Positions 37,322-46,744 of a stretch of DNA of 64,000 bases are shown here, in pieces. The position numbers and the translations under genes were made by a program. The stretch is from Streptomyces rhizoryzae (GTDB taxonomy: Bacteria; Actinomycetota; Actinomycetes; Streptomycetales; Streptomycetaceae). Location: positions 124,001 to 188,000 of the forward strand of contig NZ_JALMUV010000005.1 in assembly GCF_023155275.1 (NCBI RefSeq), written 5' to 3'. The notes under the pieces are model-generated. The model was given only the letters and a program-made list of their open reading frames with translations. It was not told the DNA's origin and searched no databases. How positions within the stretch are numbered: position 1 is the stretch's first letter; each line of letters starts with the position of its first letter.

Positions 37322-38502
37322 GTCGTGTAGTCCGCGTTGACCCGGACGTAGCCGGCGGAGAGGTCGCAGCCGTACACGGTCGCCGTGCCACCGCCGATGC
37401 CCAGCCCGATCGCGAGGTCCACCTCGCTCGCCCGCATCTCCTCGGTGAGCTTCGCCAGCGTCTCCCCGGTCGGTTCGGCCGGGTACACCTCGGTGGCGCC
37501 GAACGCCACGGTGACCCGCTCGGGCACGATGTCCCGCTCCCCGGTGTTCTTGCCGATGGCTATCAGGACCCGTCCCCAGTTGGGGTCCGCGCCGTGCACC
37601 GCGGTCTTGACCAGCGGCGAGTTGACGACACTCTTGGCGATCCGCCTGGCCTGGGCGGCGTCCCGCGCCCCGCCGACGGTGACCCGCAGCAGCTTGGTCG
37701 CGCCCTCCCCGTCACCGGCGAGCTGGCGGGTGAGGTCCAGGCACAGGTCGGCGAGGGCGGCGGCGAACTCCCCCGGATCGACCGGCCCGGCCGCCCCGTT
37801 GGCGAGCACCGCGACGGTGTCGGAGGTGGAGGTGTCGGTGTCCACGCTCAGGCAGTGGAACGACCCCTCGACGGCCGCCCGCAGCGCCTCGTCCAGCGCG
37901 TCCGCCGCCACCGCGGCATCGGTGACGACGTAGGCCAGCATCGTCGCCATGTTGGGCTCCAGCATGCCGACGCCCTTGGCGATGCCGGTGATCCGGGCGC
38001 CGCCGACGGTGCGCACCGCGGTCTTCGGGCGGGTGTCGGTGGTCATCATGGCCCGCGCCACCGCCAGCGGTGCAGCGGTGAACGCGCCGGTGCCGCGCGC
38101 CTCGGCGGCGTCGAAGTGCGCCCGGATGGCGTCCATGGGCAGCGGCCGCCCGATGACCCCGGTGGAGCCGATCAGCACCTCCTCGGCGGGGATGCCGAGC
38201 AGTCCGGCGACCCGGCCGACGACTTCGGCGGCGTGCTCCGCGCCCTGCCGCCCGGTGGCGACATTGGCGTTCTGCGCCAGGGTGACCACGGCCCGCAGCT
38301 TCCGCCCGGCGGCGTGGGCGCGGCTGAGGACGACCGCGGGCCCGGCGAACAGGCTGGTGGTGAACATGGCCGCGCTGACCGCCGGCCGGTCCGACACCAC
38401 GACGGAGATGTCGTCGCCGTCCGGGCGCAGCCCGCCGTGCCCGGTGTGCGCCCGGAAGCCGACCGGCCACTCAGGACCCTCTGGAGAATGATTATGTGTC
38501 AC
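37318..38502 (-). CDS. Ornithine/glutamate N-acetyltransferase, ArgJ family, OAT2-like
   Basis: About 394 residues. The self-processing site of OATs is present, KGVGMLEPNMATMLAYV, where cleavage between Ala and Thr frees the catalytic Thr; SPLVKTAVHGADPNWGR and VYGCDLSAGYVRVNADYTT follow. From memory, the C-terminus and several internal blocks are closer to OAT2 (Orf6) of the clavulanate cluster than to canonical ArgJ. OATs move an acetyl group between N-acetylornithine and glutamate. No argC/B/D/R is adjacent. The start is uncertain: GTG at 38502 is chosen, GTG at 38553 is possible, and the surrounding 38480-38545 is AT-rich and promoter-like. Confidence 0.8.
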   Translation of the reverse strand: MTHNHSPEGPEWPVGFRAHTGHGGLRPDGDDISVVVSDRPAVSAAMFTTSLFAGPAVVLSRAHAAGRKLRAVVTLAQNANVATGRQGAEHAAEVVGRVAGLLGIPAEEVLIGSTGVIGRPLPMDAIRAHFDAAEARGTGAFTAAPLAVARAMMTTDTRPKTAVRTVGGARITGIAKGVGMLEPNMATMLAYVVTDAAVAADALDEALRAAVEGSFHCLSVDTDTSTSDTVAVLANGAAGPVDPGEFAAALADLCLDLTRQLAGDGEGATKLLRVTVGGARDAAQARRIAKSVVNSPLVKTAVHGADPNWGRVLIAIGKNTGERDIVPERVTVAFGATEVYPAEPTGETLAKLTEEMRASEVDLAIGLGIGGGTATVYGCDLSAGYVRVNADYTT

Positions 38503-38565
38503 ACGGAATATATTTGCAGTGACGGGCGGGCCCTGTCCATGGTTTTCGACCACACCTGTTCGCCG

Positions 38566-39207
38566 CTATGCGCCGTGCGGGCCTTCGGCGCCGCCCTCGG
38601 CCCCGGCGTCACCGGGAGCGTCGGCCCCCTCCCCGCCGTTCGCCCGCCGCCGGCCGCTGCGGCGCGGCGCCGGCCGCTCACCGCCGAGCAGCAGCCGCCG
38701 CCGCTCCTCCCCGTGGAGGGCGACCTGGGCCACGACCCGGTGCAGCAGCTCCGCCGCGTACCGGCACTCCTCCTCGTCCAACTGCCCGGTGACGAAGACC
38801 TCTTCGGCGTTGAACTCCGGGAACAGCCGGCGCATCAGCGCCGCGCCCCGCTCCGTGAGGCTGAGCAGCACCAGCCGCCCGTCGCCGGGGTGCCCGGTCC
38901 GGCGCACCAGCCCCCGGGACTCCAGCGTGCGCACCACCCCGGTGAGCGTGCCCTTGGAGATCCCGGCCTCCTCGGCCACGTGCCGGGTCTCCGGCTCCTC
39001 CCGGAGCCACACCACCCACAGCACCACGAAACCGGTCCAGGTCAGGTCCGCGCTCCGCAGCACCGAGTTCTCGAAGTGCTGCCGCACGGCGGCCGCGGCC
39101 CGGTAGATCCCGGCGACCAGCGCCATCTGCTCGCACCGGACCGGCAGGCCCCCGGTCCTCGCCTCGACCAGTCGCCCGGTCTCCTCCACGGAACGCCGGT
39201 CCAGCAC
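38566..39207 (-). CDS. MarR-family transcriptional regulator with extended tail
   Basis: 213 residues. MarR winged helix (about 25-140: LTWTGFVVLWVVWLREEPETRHVAEEAGISKGTLTGVVRTLESRGLV). A basic, then Gly/Ala-rich tail of about 45 residues follows. I chose the GTG at 39207 because GAGGGAGGAGAG lies just upstream; an ATG at 39255 has no ribosome-binding site. It lies immediately upstream of, and in the same direction as, the acetyltransferase/ureohydrolase genes (64-bp gap), so it may be the first gene of that operon and its regulator. Confidence 0.85.
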   Translation of the reverse strand: MLDRRSVEETGRLVEARTGGLPVRCEQMALVAGIYRAAAAVRQHFENSVLRSADLTWTGFVVLWVVWLREEPETRHVAEEAGISKGTLTGVVRTLESRGLVRRTGHPGDGRLVLLSLTERGAALMRRLFPEFNAEEVFVTGQLDEEECRYAAELLHRVVAQVALHGEERRRLLLGGERPAPRRSGRRRANGGEGADAPGDAGAEGGAEGPHGA

Positions 39208-39403
39208 GGCCTCTCCTCCCTCCAGCGGGCGCACCCGGCTGCCCGGGTCGGACATGAGAGCGTTCGGCGCCACAGCGTACGCCGCCCCCGTCCGCCCCCA
39301 CCGCACCACACGCCCTTACCTCCTGACGGCGCATCAGCACCCGGCGGCGGTGCCGGAGGCGGCCGGAACCGGACTGTCAGTGGTCGCTGCGACACTTCGC
39401 GGT

Positions 39404-40679
39404 ATGGGGAAGAAGACGGTGCGGGACCTGGCCGAGCGGCTGGTCGGGCTGGGCATGGTGACCGCGGAGAAGGCCGCCGAGGTGCTGGCCGGGATCGCCG
39501 CGGTGGCGGCGGGCCGCCTGGACGAGGAGCTGACGCGCCGGGACCTGATCGCCCGGCTCCCGGACTTCGGCCCGGCCGTCCCGGTACACGCCGAGGACGT
39601 CGACGACGTGGCGGAGTACTACCCGCGCCTCCTGGCACAGGTCTCCGCCTGCACCGGCGGCGCGGTGGCCTTCTCCGGCGCCGAGCTGGTGCGCATCGCG
39701 GAGGACGAGGAGTACCTGCACTTCCTCCGCGACGGCGAGCCGGTGTGGTGGTACGTCGAGCACCCCTTCGGCTCCTACCCGGACCAGGCGGCGGTGGCCG
39801 CGCAGTTCAGCGATCTGGACCCGGGCGGGGACGACCCCCGCACCTTCCACCTCATCGAGCGGGACGGCCCCGGGTCCTGCCAGGACGACATGTACGTCCT
39901 CGCCACCCCGGAGCAGGCGCGGGCGCTGCGCACGGATTGGGGCCTGGAGTTCGCCGGCCCGGACGTCCTCGGCCCGGACGGCGGCCGGCCGCGCCGCGGG
40001 GAGCCGCCGACGGCCGAGCCCGGGACCGCGCTGTGGTACGTCCAGGACGACCGCAGGTATCTGTCCGGGCCGGCCCGCACCGCGTTCGACCGGTGGTCGG
40101 CCGGGATGGCGGGCGCCCTCGCCGCCTGGCGGGCGCGCTTCCTGCCGGCGGACTTCCCCCTCCACTTCGGCGCGGGTTCGCTGGACGCGCTGGCGCGGCT
40201 GGTGGGCGAGCGGTTCACCGGCCCGGCCGCGTTCGGCGCGGCCGCGGCCGGCGGCGACCCGTTCGCCACCGGCGCGGTGCGCTGTCTGGGCGAGACGCTG
40301 ATCCGCGTCGGCCCGGCGCACTGGACCGCCCGCACGGTGGACGACGACTCCCCGTACGGCCGGCTGCCGACGGTCCGGGCCAACGCCCCGCTCGCCTTCC
40401 TCGGGGACGTCTGCCTGGTGCACGAACTCAGCCGCGCCACCGAGGACCGCACGCCGGGCCTGCTCGCCGCGCCGGTGGCGGAGCTGCGGGAGGCCGGTCG
40501 GCCGCTACCGCGACGCACGGCAGGCGCTCGCCGCGAGCCGGGCGGCGGCCCGGGACTGCCACGCCCCACGCAGCGCCGCACGGGCCCGGTCCGGTCCGGG
40601 GCCGGTGGAGAGTGCCCGGCCCGGTTCCGGTGCCGGCCCGGATCCCGGTCCGGGGCGTCAGCCGCCCGCCCGTTCGTAG
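39404..40679 (+). CDS. Hypothetical protein with a probable frameshift near its 3' end
   Basis: Not recognised as a characterised family. It begins MGKKTVRDLAERLVGLGMVTAEKAAEVLAG, a soluble protein with WWYVEHP and several acidic blocks. Codon bias supports this frame to about 40495; beyond that it turns poor and the same frame stays open through the antisense strand of the kinase gene to 42721. Dropping one base at 40496 restores strong third-position GC (V-G-R-Y-R-D-A-R-Q-A-L-A-A-S) and a stop at 40677-40679, overlapping the convergent kinase by 22 bp. So one extra base, real or a sequencing error, is likely. Confidence 0.6.
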
Positions 40680-42655
40680 TGGTAGCCGCTGCCGTGGGCC
40701 GGTCCCACGTCGTGGCGGATGCCGCTGGGGTCGTCCAGGAGGAACGCGGACGGGTCGGCGGTGCCGCAGATGCCGTTGGAGCGCGCCTGGTCCACGGCGG
40801 CCGGGCCGAGGGCGATCCGGCTGCCGCCGTCCGTCACGGACACCAGCTCGGCCACCGTCTCGCAGTGCCCGGTGCCGTTGATGTCGCTGATCAGCCGGAC
40901 GGCGTGGGCGCCGGTGGTGGCCCGGGAGATGACCACCGTGCCCGGCTGCTGGGCGTACGGGTTCGTCAGCCGCCAGGTGCCGACGAAGGCCGCGGGCACC
41001 GCGTTGCCGCCGGACGCGGGGCCGGGGGCCGGCTGCCCGCCGCTGCCGGAACCGCCCGTGCCCTTCGACGCGCCACCGCCCGGGGTGCCGCCGGACGACG
41101 CCGAGCCGCCGGACGCCCCGCGGCTCCCGCTGCCGCCGCCCGGCCCGGCCGTCGCGTCCGCCGGGGCGCCGCCCGCGCCCGCCGCCGTGGCGCCGCCCGG
41201 GTCCTTGGCATCGTGCGCGCCGCCGGACGGCCCGGCGGACGGCTTGCCGGAGGCCGACGCGGACGGCGTCCCCGGGGTGCCGGGGCCCGGACCGGCCGAC
41301 CGGCCGACGGCCGGCGGCACCGTGTCGGGCTTCAGGTACGGCTGGAGCACCCACACCGAACCGCCGCCGACCGCGGCCACCCCCACGAAGGCGACGCCGA
41401 CGACCCAGGGCCGACGCCGGCGCGGTGCACGGTCGGCGCCGGGGGCGGTCTCCCGGACGGCGGCCACCGGCTGCACGTCCTGGGGCTGCGCGTCCTCCGG
41501 CTGCGCGTCCTCCGGCTCCCCGGCACCGGAACCGGCGGTGGCCCCGCCACCGGGGCCGGGCGCAACGGCGGCCCCGGCCTCCTCCGGCCGCGCCGCCGCC
41601 CCGGCTACCGCACCCGCTCCTCCGCTCCCGGCGGACGAACCGCCCCGGTCCGCCGACCCGTCCCCGTCTCCGTCCTCACCTCCGCCCTTGCCCCCGTCCA
41701 CCTGGGCGTCGACGTCCAGCAGCCGGGCCGCCTGCTGGGCGAGGGCCACGACGAGCTTGGCGGGCAGCCACTCCCCGTCCGGGCCGGCGGTCCCGGCCTG
41801 CGCGGTGGCCGCCAACAGGGCGGCCACGTCCGGTCGTTGACCGGCGTCCTTGGTCAGGCAGCGCCCGATGAGATCCCGCAGCGCCTGGTCCGGCACCTGG
41901 TCCAGGCGCGGCTCGCCCTCGACGATGCGGTACATGACGGCGTGCTGGTTGGTGGCGTCCTGCCCGAACGGCAACCGGCCCGTCGCCGCGTACATCAGGA
42001 CACCGCCGAGGGTGAAGACGTCGCTCGCGGCGCCCACGGGGCGGCCGAGGATCTGCTCCGGCGACATGAAGCCCGGCGAGCCGATGACCATGCCGGTGCT
42101 GGTCAGCAGCGACTCCACCGAGGCGTCCAGGGCGCGGGCGATGCCGAAGTCGATGACCCGGGGGCCCTCCACCGTGAGCATCACGTTGGAGGGCTTCAGG
42201 TCCCGGTGCACGATCCCGGCCTCGTGGATGTCCTGGAGCGCCCGCAGCAGGCCGTCGGCGAGCGCGTGCACCGACGCGGCGGGCAGCGGTCCGTAGCGGC
42301 GGACGACCTGCTCCAGCGAGGGCCCGGGTACGTAACCGGTGGCCACCCAGGGGAGTTCCGCGTCCGGGTCGGCGTCGAGCACCGGCGCCGTGTAGCGCTC
42401 GCCGACCCGCCGCGCGGCGTCGATCTCCCGGCGGAAGCGGGCCCGGAACTGCGGATCGGCCGCGTGCTCCTCGTGGACGACCTTGACCGCCACGGTGCGG
42501 CCGCCCGCCGACCGGGCCAGGAAGACCCGCCCCATTCCGCCGGCCCCGAGCCGGCCCAGCAGCGCGTAGGGCCCGATCCGCCGCGGGTCCCCCGGTGCGA
42601 GCGGCCGCATCCCGCCGCGGTGCCCGTCCTGCCCGTCCGTGTCGGCACTGCTCAT
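40658..42655 (-). CDS. Serine/threonine protein kinase, single-pass membrane
   Basis: 665 residues. Hanks-type kinase domain (about 25-280): Gly loop GRLGAGGMG, ATP Lys58 in VAVKVV, catalytic HRDLKPSN, DFG (VIDFGIA), and APE-like SPEQI. A long Gly/Ala/Pro/Ser-rich linker (about 330-400, 450-560) brackets a membrane span near 410-430. The outer C-terminus (about 570-665) is a small Cys-containing domain, not PASTA. A bacterial PknB-like eukaryotic-type kinase sensing an extracellular signal is likely. The start is the Met (42655) just before the kinase fold; a longer frame is possible. Confidence 0.88.
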   Translation of the reverse strand: MSSADTDGQDGHRGGMRPLAPGDPRRIGPYALLGRLGAGGMGRVFLARSAGGRTVAVKVVHEEHAADPQFRARFRREIDAARRVGERYTAPVLDADPDAELPWVATGYVPGPSLEQVVRRYGPLPAASVHALADGLLRALQDIHEAGIVHRDLKPSNVMLTVEGPRVIDFGIARALDASVESLLTSTGMVIGSPGFMSPEQILGRPVGAASDVFTLGGVLMYAATGRLPFGQDATNQHAVMYRIVEGEPRLDQVPDQALRDLIGRCLTKDAGQRPDVAALLAATAQAGTAGPDGEWLPAKLVVALAQQAARLLDVDAQVDGGKGGGEDGDGDGSADRGGSSAGSGGAGAVAGAAARPEEAGAAVAPGPGGGATAGSGAGEPEDAQPEDAQPQDVQPVAAVRETAPGADRAPRRRRPWVVGVAFVGVAAVGGGSVWVLQPYLKPDTVPPAVGRSAGPGPGTPGTPSASASGKPSAGPSGGAHDAKDPGGATAAGAGGAPADATAGPGGGSGSRGASGGSASSGGTPGGGASKGTGGSGSGGQPAPGPASGGNAVPAAFVGTWRLTNPYAQQPGTVVISRATTGAHAVRLISDINGTGHCETVAELVSVTDGGSRIALGPAAVDQARSNGICGTADPSAFLLDDPSGIRHDVGPAHGSGYHYERAGG

Positions 42656-42839
42656 GACTGTCCGCTTCCCCCTGGTCGCCGGTGCTCGGCCGCTGAACTC
42701 CCGTGCAGGCAAGCAGTATGACAACCGGTCGGCCGGCCAAAGGCGGCGAGGTGATCAGGCGCGGCGGACGGCGGACGGGCGGACGGCGGACGGCAGGTGG
42801 CGGACGGCGGCCTGCCGCGGGGGGAGGGAGGACCGGCCG

Positions 42840-43526
42840 TCACGCCCACGGGGCGCGGCCGCCGCCGACCCAGCGGGCCAGCTTGCGGCCGTCGATCAGG
42901 CGCAGCGGTTCCGGCAGCGCGGCGTTGGCCACTTCGGCGTCGCGGGTGAAGCGCGAGGTGGTGACGATGACCGCGTGGTCGCAGCGGTGGAACGCGCGGT
43001 AGGTGCCGTTCGCGGTGTAGATCGCCGGGGCGCCGACGCGGTTGCCCTCCGCGTACCGCTTGCACTGCACGGCGACGCGCCGGCCGTCGCGCAGCACGAC
43101 GAGGACGTCCAGCCCGCGGTCGTTCGCCCCGCCGGAGACGGTGGCGGAGCGGACGCCCGGGTCGCGCCGGGCGAGATCCGCGATGGCGTGCTCGAACTGC
43201 GGGCCGGTCATGCGCTGGTACGCGGCGAGGGTGTGCGGGGCGTCCGGCCGCCCGAGGGCCGGCCCGGGCAGCCGGAGCCGGCCGGTCCGCACGAGCAGGA
43301 CGACGGCCGCGGTGGCGGCGGCGACGCCGAGGACGAGCGACGTGCCGGGGTACTCCCGGACGACCGCCCCCACGGCGACCAGGACCACGGCGGCGACACC
43401 GAGCCGGGCGTACGCTTGTTCGCGTCTGCGACGCCGAGCGGCCGCTCCGCGCACCCGCCGCCCCGGCCGCCGCCGGACAGGCCCCCGAGCCGTCCCCCTC
43501 CGCCGTCGCCGCGCCGGCGCACCCAT
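42840..43526 (-). CDS. Membrane-anchored Mrr-type restriction endonuclease-like protein
   Basis: 228 residues. A basic N-terminus, two spans (about 40-80), then an Mrr_cat (PD-(D/E)xK) nuclease domain: FEHAIADLARRDPG, GLDVLVV..VQCKRY, with the catalytic Asp and QxK pair. Mrr-type proteins cut modified DNA; anchored versions are frequent in actinomycetes and their role is unclear. The ATG at 43526 is preceded by GAGGGGGAG. It lies 184 bp from the kinase gene, same strand. Confidence 0.75.
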   Translation of the reverse strand: MGAPARRRRRGTARGPVRRRPGRRVRGAAARRRRREQAYARLGVAAVVLVAVGAVVREYPGTSLVLGVAAATAAVVLLVRTGRLRLPGPALGRPDAPHTLAAYQRMTGPQFEHAIADLARRDPGVRSATVSGGANDRGLDVLVVLRDGRRVAVQCKRYAEGNRVGAPAIYTANGTYRAFHRCDHAVIVTTSRFTRDAEVANAALPEPLRLIDGRKLARWVGGGRAPWA

Positions 43527-43593
43527 CCCGCTCCCCCTCCCCAGCACCCCGGCCGCACCACCGCGGCCGGCCGCCCCGCCCGTGGCGCGGCGT

Positions 43594-43842
43594 TCACTCC
43601 CCGGCCTGCGACACCCCGTGCACCAGTTGGCCGAGGAACTGCACGATCCCCTGCCCGACCGGTGTCGGAGCCAGGAGGACGCCCAGCACCAGCACGATCG
43701 CCACGGTCAGCTTCTCGTCCCGGCGGCTCCTGGCCTCGGTGCGGCGGCGCAGCCGCAGGATGACGATCACCACGAGCAGCACCACGATGTTGATCGTCAG
43801 CAACCTTCCGGACCTCCCGCTCGACCGCCGTCCCCGCTCCAT
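43594..43842 (-). CDS. Small two-span membrane protein, 82 aa
   Basis: Hydrophobic span LLTINIVVLLVVIVIL (about 14-29), a charged loop (RLRRRTEARSRRDEK) and a second span (LTVAIVLVLGVLLAP). Looks like the small Streptomyces membrane proteins of unknown function. The start may lie closer to the first span; the ATG at 43842 gives a basic N-terminus. No homology to named families was recognised. Confidence 0.6.
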   Translation of the reverse strand: MERGRRSSGRSGRLLTINIVVLLVVIVILRLRRRTEARSRRDEKLTVAIVLVLGVLLAPTPVGQGIVQFLGQLVHGVSQAGE

Positions 43843-43937
43843 CCCGAGCAGGGCCCCGCCCTCCCCCTTGTGTAGCCGGAACCCGGGCCCGGCGAGGCGC
43901 AGTTGCAAAGGGTTGGCGCAAACGTTGCGGTCGGGTC

Positions 43938-46622
43938 TCAGTCCGGTGGCGGGGTCGGGCGGACGGCCAGGACGGCGATGTCGTCGGTGCTGTCGGAGCC
44001 GAGCTTGAAGACCAGTTCGTCGCAGAACGAGTCCAGGGGTGCCCGGGCCACGGCCGCGGTGTGGCGGCGGAGCCTGGTCATGGCGTCGTCCAGGGACTCC
44101 CCGGGGCGTTCGATCAGGCCGTCGGTGTAGAGGAGCAGCGTGGAGTGCGGGGGCAGCGGATCGCGGGCCGTGGGGCGCGGCAGGTCGGGGTCCATGCCGA
44201 TCAGCAGGCCGGGGCCCTCGTCCAGGTAGCGGGTCTCGCCGTCCCGGGTGGTCAGCAGCGGCGGGAGGTGGCCGGCGGAGGAGTGGTGGAGCGTCCAGGG
44301 GCCCGTCGCGCCGCCCTCGACCATGGCCAAGATGCAGGTGGCGGTGGCGTGCGGGTAGAGGGTCTGGCTCGCCACGTCCAGGCGGCGCAGTACGTCGCCG
44401 GGCGGTCGGCGGCGGTCGACGGCCAGGCCGCGCAGCATGTTGCGCAGGGAGCTCATGGCCACCGCGGCCCGCAGGTCGTGGCCGGCCACGTCGCCGATGA
44501 CCAGCGCGGTGTCGCCGCCGGGCAGGACGAAGGCGTCGTACCAGTCCCCGCCGATCTGCGCGGTGGTGCTGGAGGGCGCGTAGCGGGCGGCCAGCGCCAG
44601 GTGGTCGAGGTGCGGCAGCGGGGGCAGCAGGGAGCGCTGGAGGCGTTCGGCGGTGTGCTGGACGTGCCTGTGCAGCCGGGCGTTGTCCACCGCGAGGCCG
44701 ATGCTGCGGACCAGTTCGGCGACCAGGAGGATGTCCTCCTCGGTGAACGGGTGGTCGTCCCGGACGCGCACCATGGTCAGGGCGCCGAGGACCTCCCGGC
44801 GGGCCCGCAGCGGGGCGATGACCGCGCTGCTCGCCCCCAGCTGCGCGAAGAGGTCCTGCTGCCGGGTGTCCACGGAGCCGCCGCGGCCGCCGTTGCCGGA
44901 GATGCCGGGCAGCAGCAGCGGGCCCGCACCGCGCAGCGCCCGCTCCAGGGAGGAGCCCGGTGCGCTGTCGGACACCGGGGGCAGCGGACCGAGGGCGACG
45001 CCCGGTTCCAGCGCCCGGGGGTCGCGGTGGACGACGCAGACCCGCTCGACGTGCCCCTGCTGGGCCTCGTCCAGCAGGTCCACCGCGCACCAGTCGGCCA
45101 GCCGCTGCGCCAGCACCCGGCACACCCGGCGCAGCCGCTCGATCGGGTCGAGGGAGCTGGTGAGCGCGCTGCCGGTGGCGGCCAGCAGGGACAGCCGCTG
45201 CCACGCCGCACCGCCCGTCCCCGCCTCGCCCTCCTGGTCCCGCTTCGCCTCGCCCTCCCCCTGCTCCGGCTCCTTCTTGGTGGTCCGGGTGGCGGCCGGC
45301 GCGTGGACGGGGTGCTGCCGGGACCGCACCTCCGCCGCACCGGCGTCGTCGGGAGCGCGCGGGGCGAGCGGCGCGACCGTCCGGGGGGTGAGGTGGGCGA
45401 CGAACACGGTGCGGCCGTCGACCGCCTGCTGGGTCTGGACCGTCAGGCGGATCGGGATCAGCCGGCCGTCGCGGTGCAGCGCGGGGACCGGGACGGGGCG
45501 GCCGAGGATGCGGGGCTGGCCGGTGAGCATCAGGGAGGTGTAGGCCGCCGTGTGCCGTTCCCGCAGGTGCTCGGGGATCAGGACGTCGAGGTCCTGGCCG
45601 ACCAGTTCGTCCGCCGACCAGCCCAGCAGCTCGGCCACCTGGTCGTTGAGCGCGATGATGCGGTTGCCGTCGTCGATCGCGACGGTCGGTGCGGTGCTGG
45701 CCTCGACGTCCCCGGCGTCCCAGGGGGCCAGCTCGGCGGAGGTGATGCCGGCCGCCCCGGGGACCAGGGTCCAGGCGGTGGGGTCCGCACCGGCGAGCTG
45801 GCCGGTGATCTGGTCGAGCAGCCAGTGCCGGAAGGCGCGGAGCTGCGGGAGGGACGGCAGGGCGAGCAGGCTCTCCTGCTGGGCCGCCGCCTCGGCGGTG
45901 TCGAGCACCTTCGCCAGCGTGGCCACGGCCGGTGCGGCGTCCGCCGGGAACGCCACGAGCAGGGAGAACGTGACGCTGTCGGGGGTCTCCTGCTCGACCG
46001 CGGCCGTCATGCAGGCGCTGATCACGTTGCTGACGTCCTGGGCGGCGGCGAGGTCGTCGGGCCGGATGCCCGGGAACGCCCCGGCCGCCGTGGCCAGGTG
46101 CACTTCCCGCAGCAACCCCTCCCACTGCTGCTGCGCGCCCCAGTACACCGCGTAGGGCAGGTCGATCAGGGTCACCGTCATGGTCGGTCCGGCGGGCACC
46201 ACCGCCTCCCACACCGAGGTGGGCGGCGCCGGCGGCTCGGCCCACAGGTCGAACCACACCGTCTTGTGGTCCGTGCCGACGTGCACGCCGTGGCTGGGCG
46301 CCAGCTCCTCCACCAGCATCAGACCGCGCCCGGTGGCGGCGTACGGGTGGCGTTCGTGCGGGACCAGTCCGCGCTCCGGCCGCCGATCGGTGACGCGTAC
46401 ATCGACCCGGCCGTCGGCGGCCCAGGCGCGGACCTCGATCTCGGTACGGGCGTGCAGGACGGCGTTGGTGACCAGCTCGCCGGCCAGGAGTTCGGCGGTG
46501 CGGACCGTGTCCGGCGGGGACCCCGCCAGGGCGGCCCGGACGAACCGCCGGGCCAGTACCACGCTCTCGGGCGCCGGGGGCAGGCGCCGGGACGCCGCCT
46601 CCGCCGGGCTGGAAGTGCCCAT
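43938..46622 (-). CDS. SpoIIE-type phosphatase with ATP-binding, PAS and GAF domains
   Basis: 894 residues. Order: RsbW-like HATPase (about 18-130, N box ELVTNAVLHA), a DUF-like middle segment (about 148-260), PAS (about 315-415, LNDQVAELLGWSADELVG), a Lys/Glu-rich linker, GAF (about 480-660) and a PP2C/SpoIIE phosphatase (about 680-890) with IGGDWYDAF, IGDVAGHDL, LLLYTDGLIERP and STDDIAVL. Proteins of this layout dephosphorylate anti-sigma antagonists, linking sensing of internal or external state to SigB-like factors. The start at 46622 has GGAGG directly before it. Confidence 0.88.
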   Translation of the reverse strand: MGTSSPAEAASRRLPPAPESVVLARRFVRAALAGSPPDTVRTAELLAGELVTNAVLHARTEIEVRAWAADGRVDVRVTDRRPERGLVPHERHPYAATGRGLMLVEELAPSHGVHVGTDHKTVWFDLWAEPPAPPTSVWEAVVPAGPTMTVTLIDLPYAVYWGAQQQWEGLLREVHLATAAGAFPGIRPDDLAAAQDVSNVISACMTAAVEQETPDSVTFSLLVAFPADAAPAVATLAKVLDTAEAAAQQESLLALPSLPQLRAFRHWLLDQITGQLAGADPTAWTLVPGAAGITSAELAPWDAGDVEASTAPTVAIDDGNRIIALNDQVAELLGWSADELVGQDLDVLIPEHLRERHTAAYTSLMLTGQPRILGRPVPVPALHRDGRLIPIRLTVQTQQAVDGRTVFVAHLTPRTVAPLAPRAPDDAGAAEVRSRQHPVHAPAATRTTKKEPEQGEGEAKRDQEGEAGTGGAAWQRLSLLAATGSALTSSLDPIERLRRVCRVLAQRLADWCAVDLLDEAQQGHVERVCVVHRDPRALEPGVALGPLPPVSDSAPGSSLERALRGAGPLLLPGISGNGGRGGSVDTRQQDLFAQLGASSAVIAPLRARREVLGALTMVRVRDDHPFTEEDILLVAELVRSIGLAVDNARLHRHVQHTAERLQRSLLPPLPHLDHLALAARYAPSSTTAQIGGDWYDAFVLPGGDTALVIGDVAGHDLRAAVAMSSLRNMLRGLAVDRRRPPGDVLRRLDVASQTLYPHATATCILAMVEGGATGPWTLHHSSAGHLPPLLTTRDGETRYLDEGPGLLIGMDPDLPRPTARDPLPPHSTLLLYTDGLIERPGESLDDAMTRLRRHTAAVARAPLDSFCDELVFKLGSDSTDDIAVLAVRPTPPPD

Positions 46623-46744
46623 ACCTCCACTTATACCCGTAAATCCCTCCACAAGAGGGGGGAGCCGTCGAGCGGGGTGGCGTTCCCGCTCCCGGGCTGC
46701 GGCCCGTGCTGCGCGCCGGGCGTGGCCGGGCGTCGCCGAGGGTC

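Noticed and set aside
36428..38502. Part of a clavulanate/clavam biosynthetic cluster
   Set aside because: No carboxyethylarginine synthase, beta-lactam synthetase or clavaminate synthase nearby; only the OAT2-like/ureohydrolase pair recalls it.
39254..42721. A 1155-codon plus-strand frame reading through the kinase region
   Set aside because: Protein-like only to about 40495; the remainder is antisense to a clear kinase.
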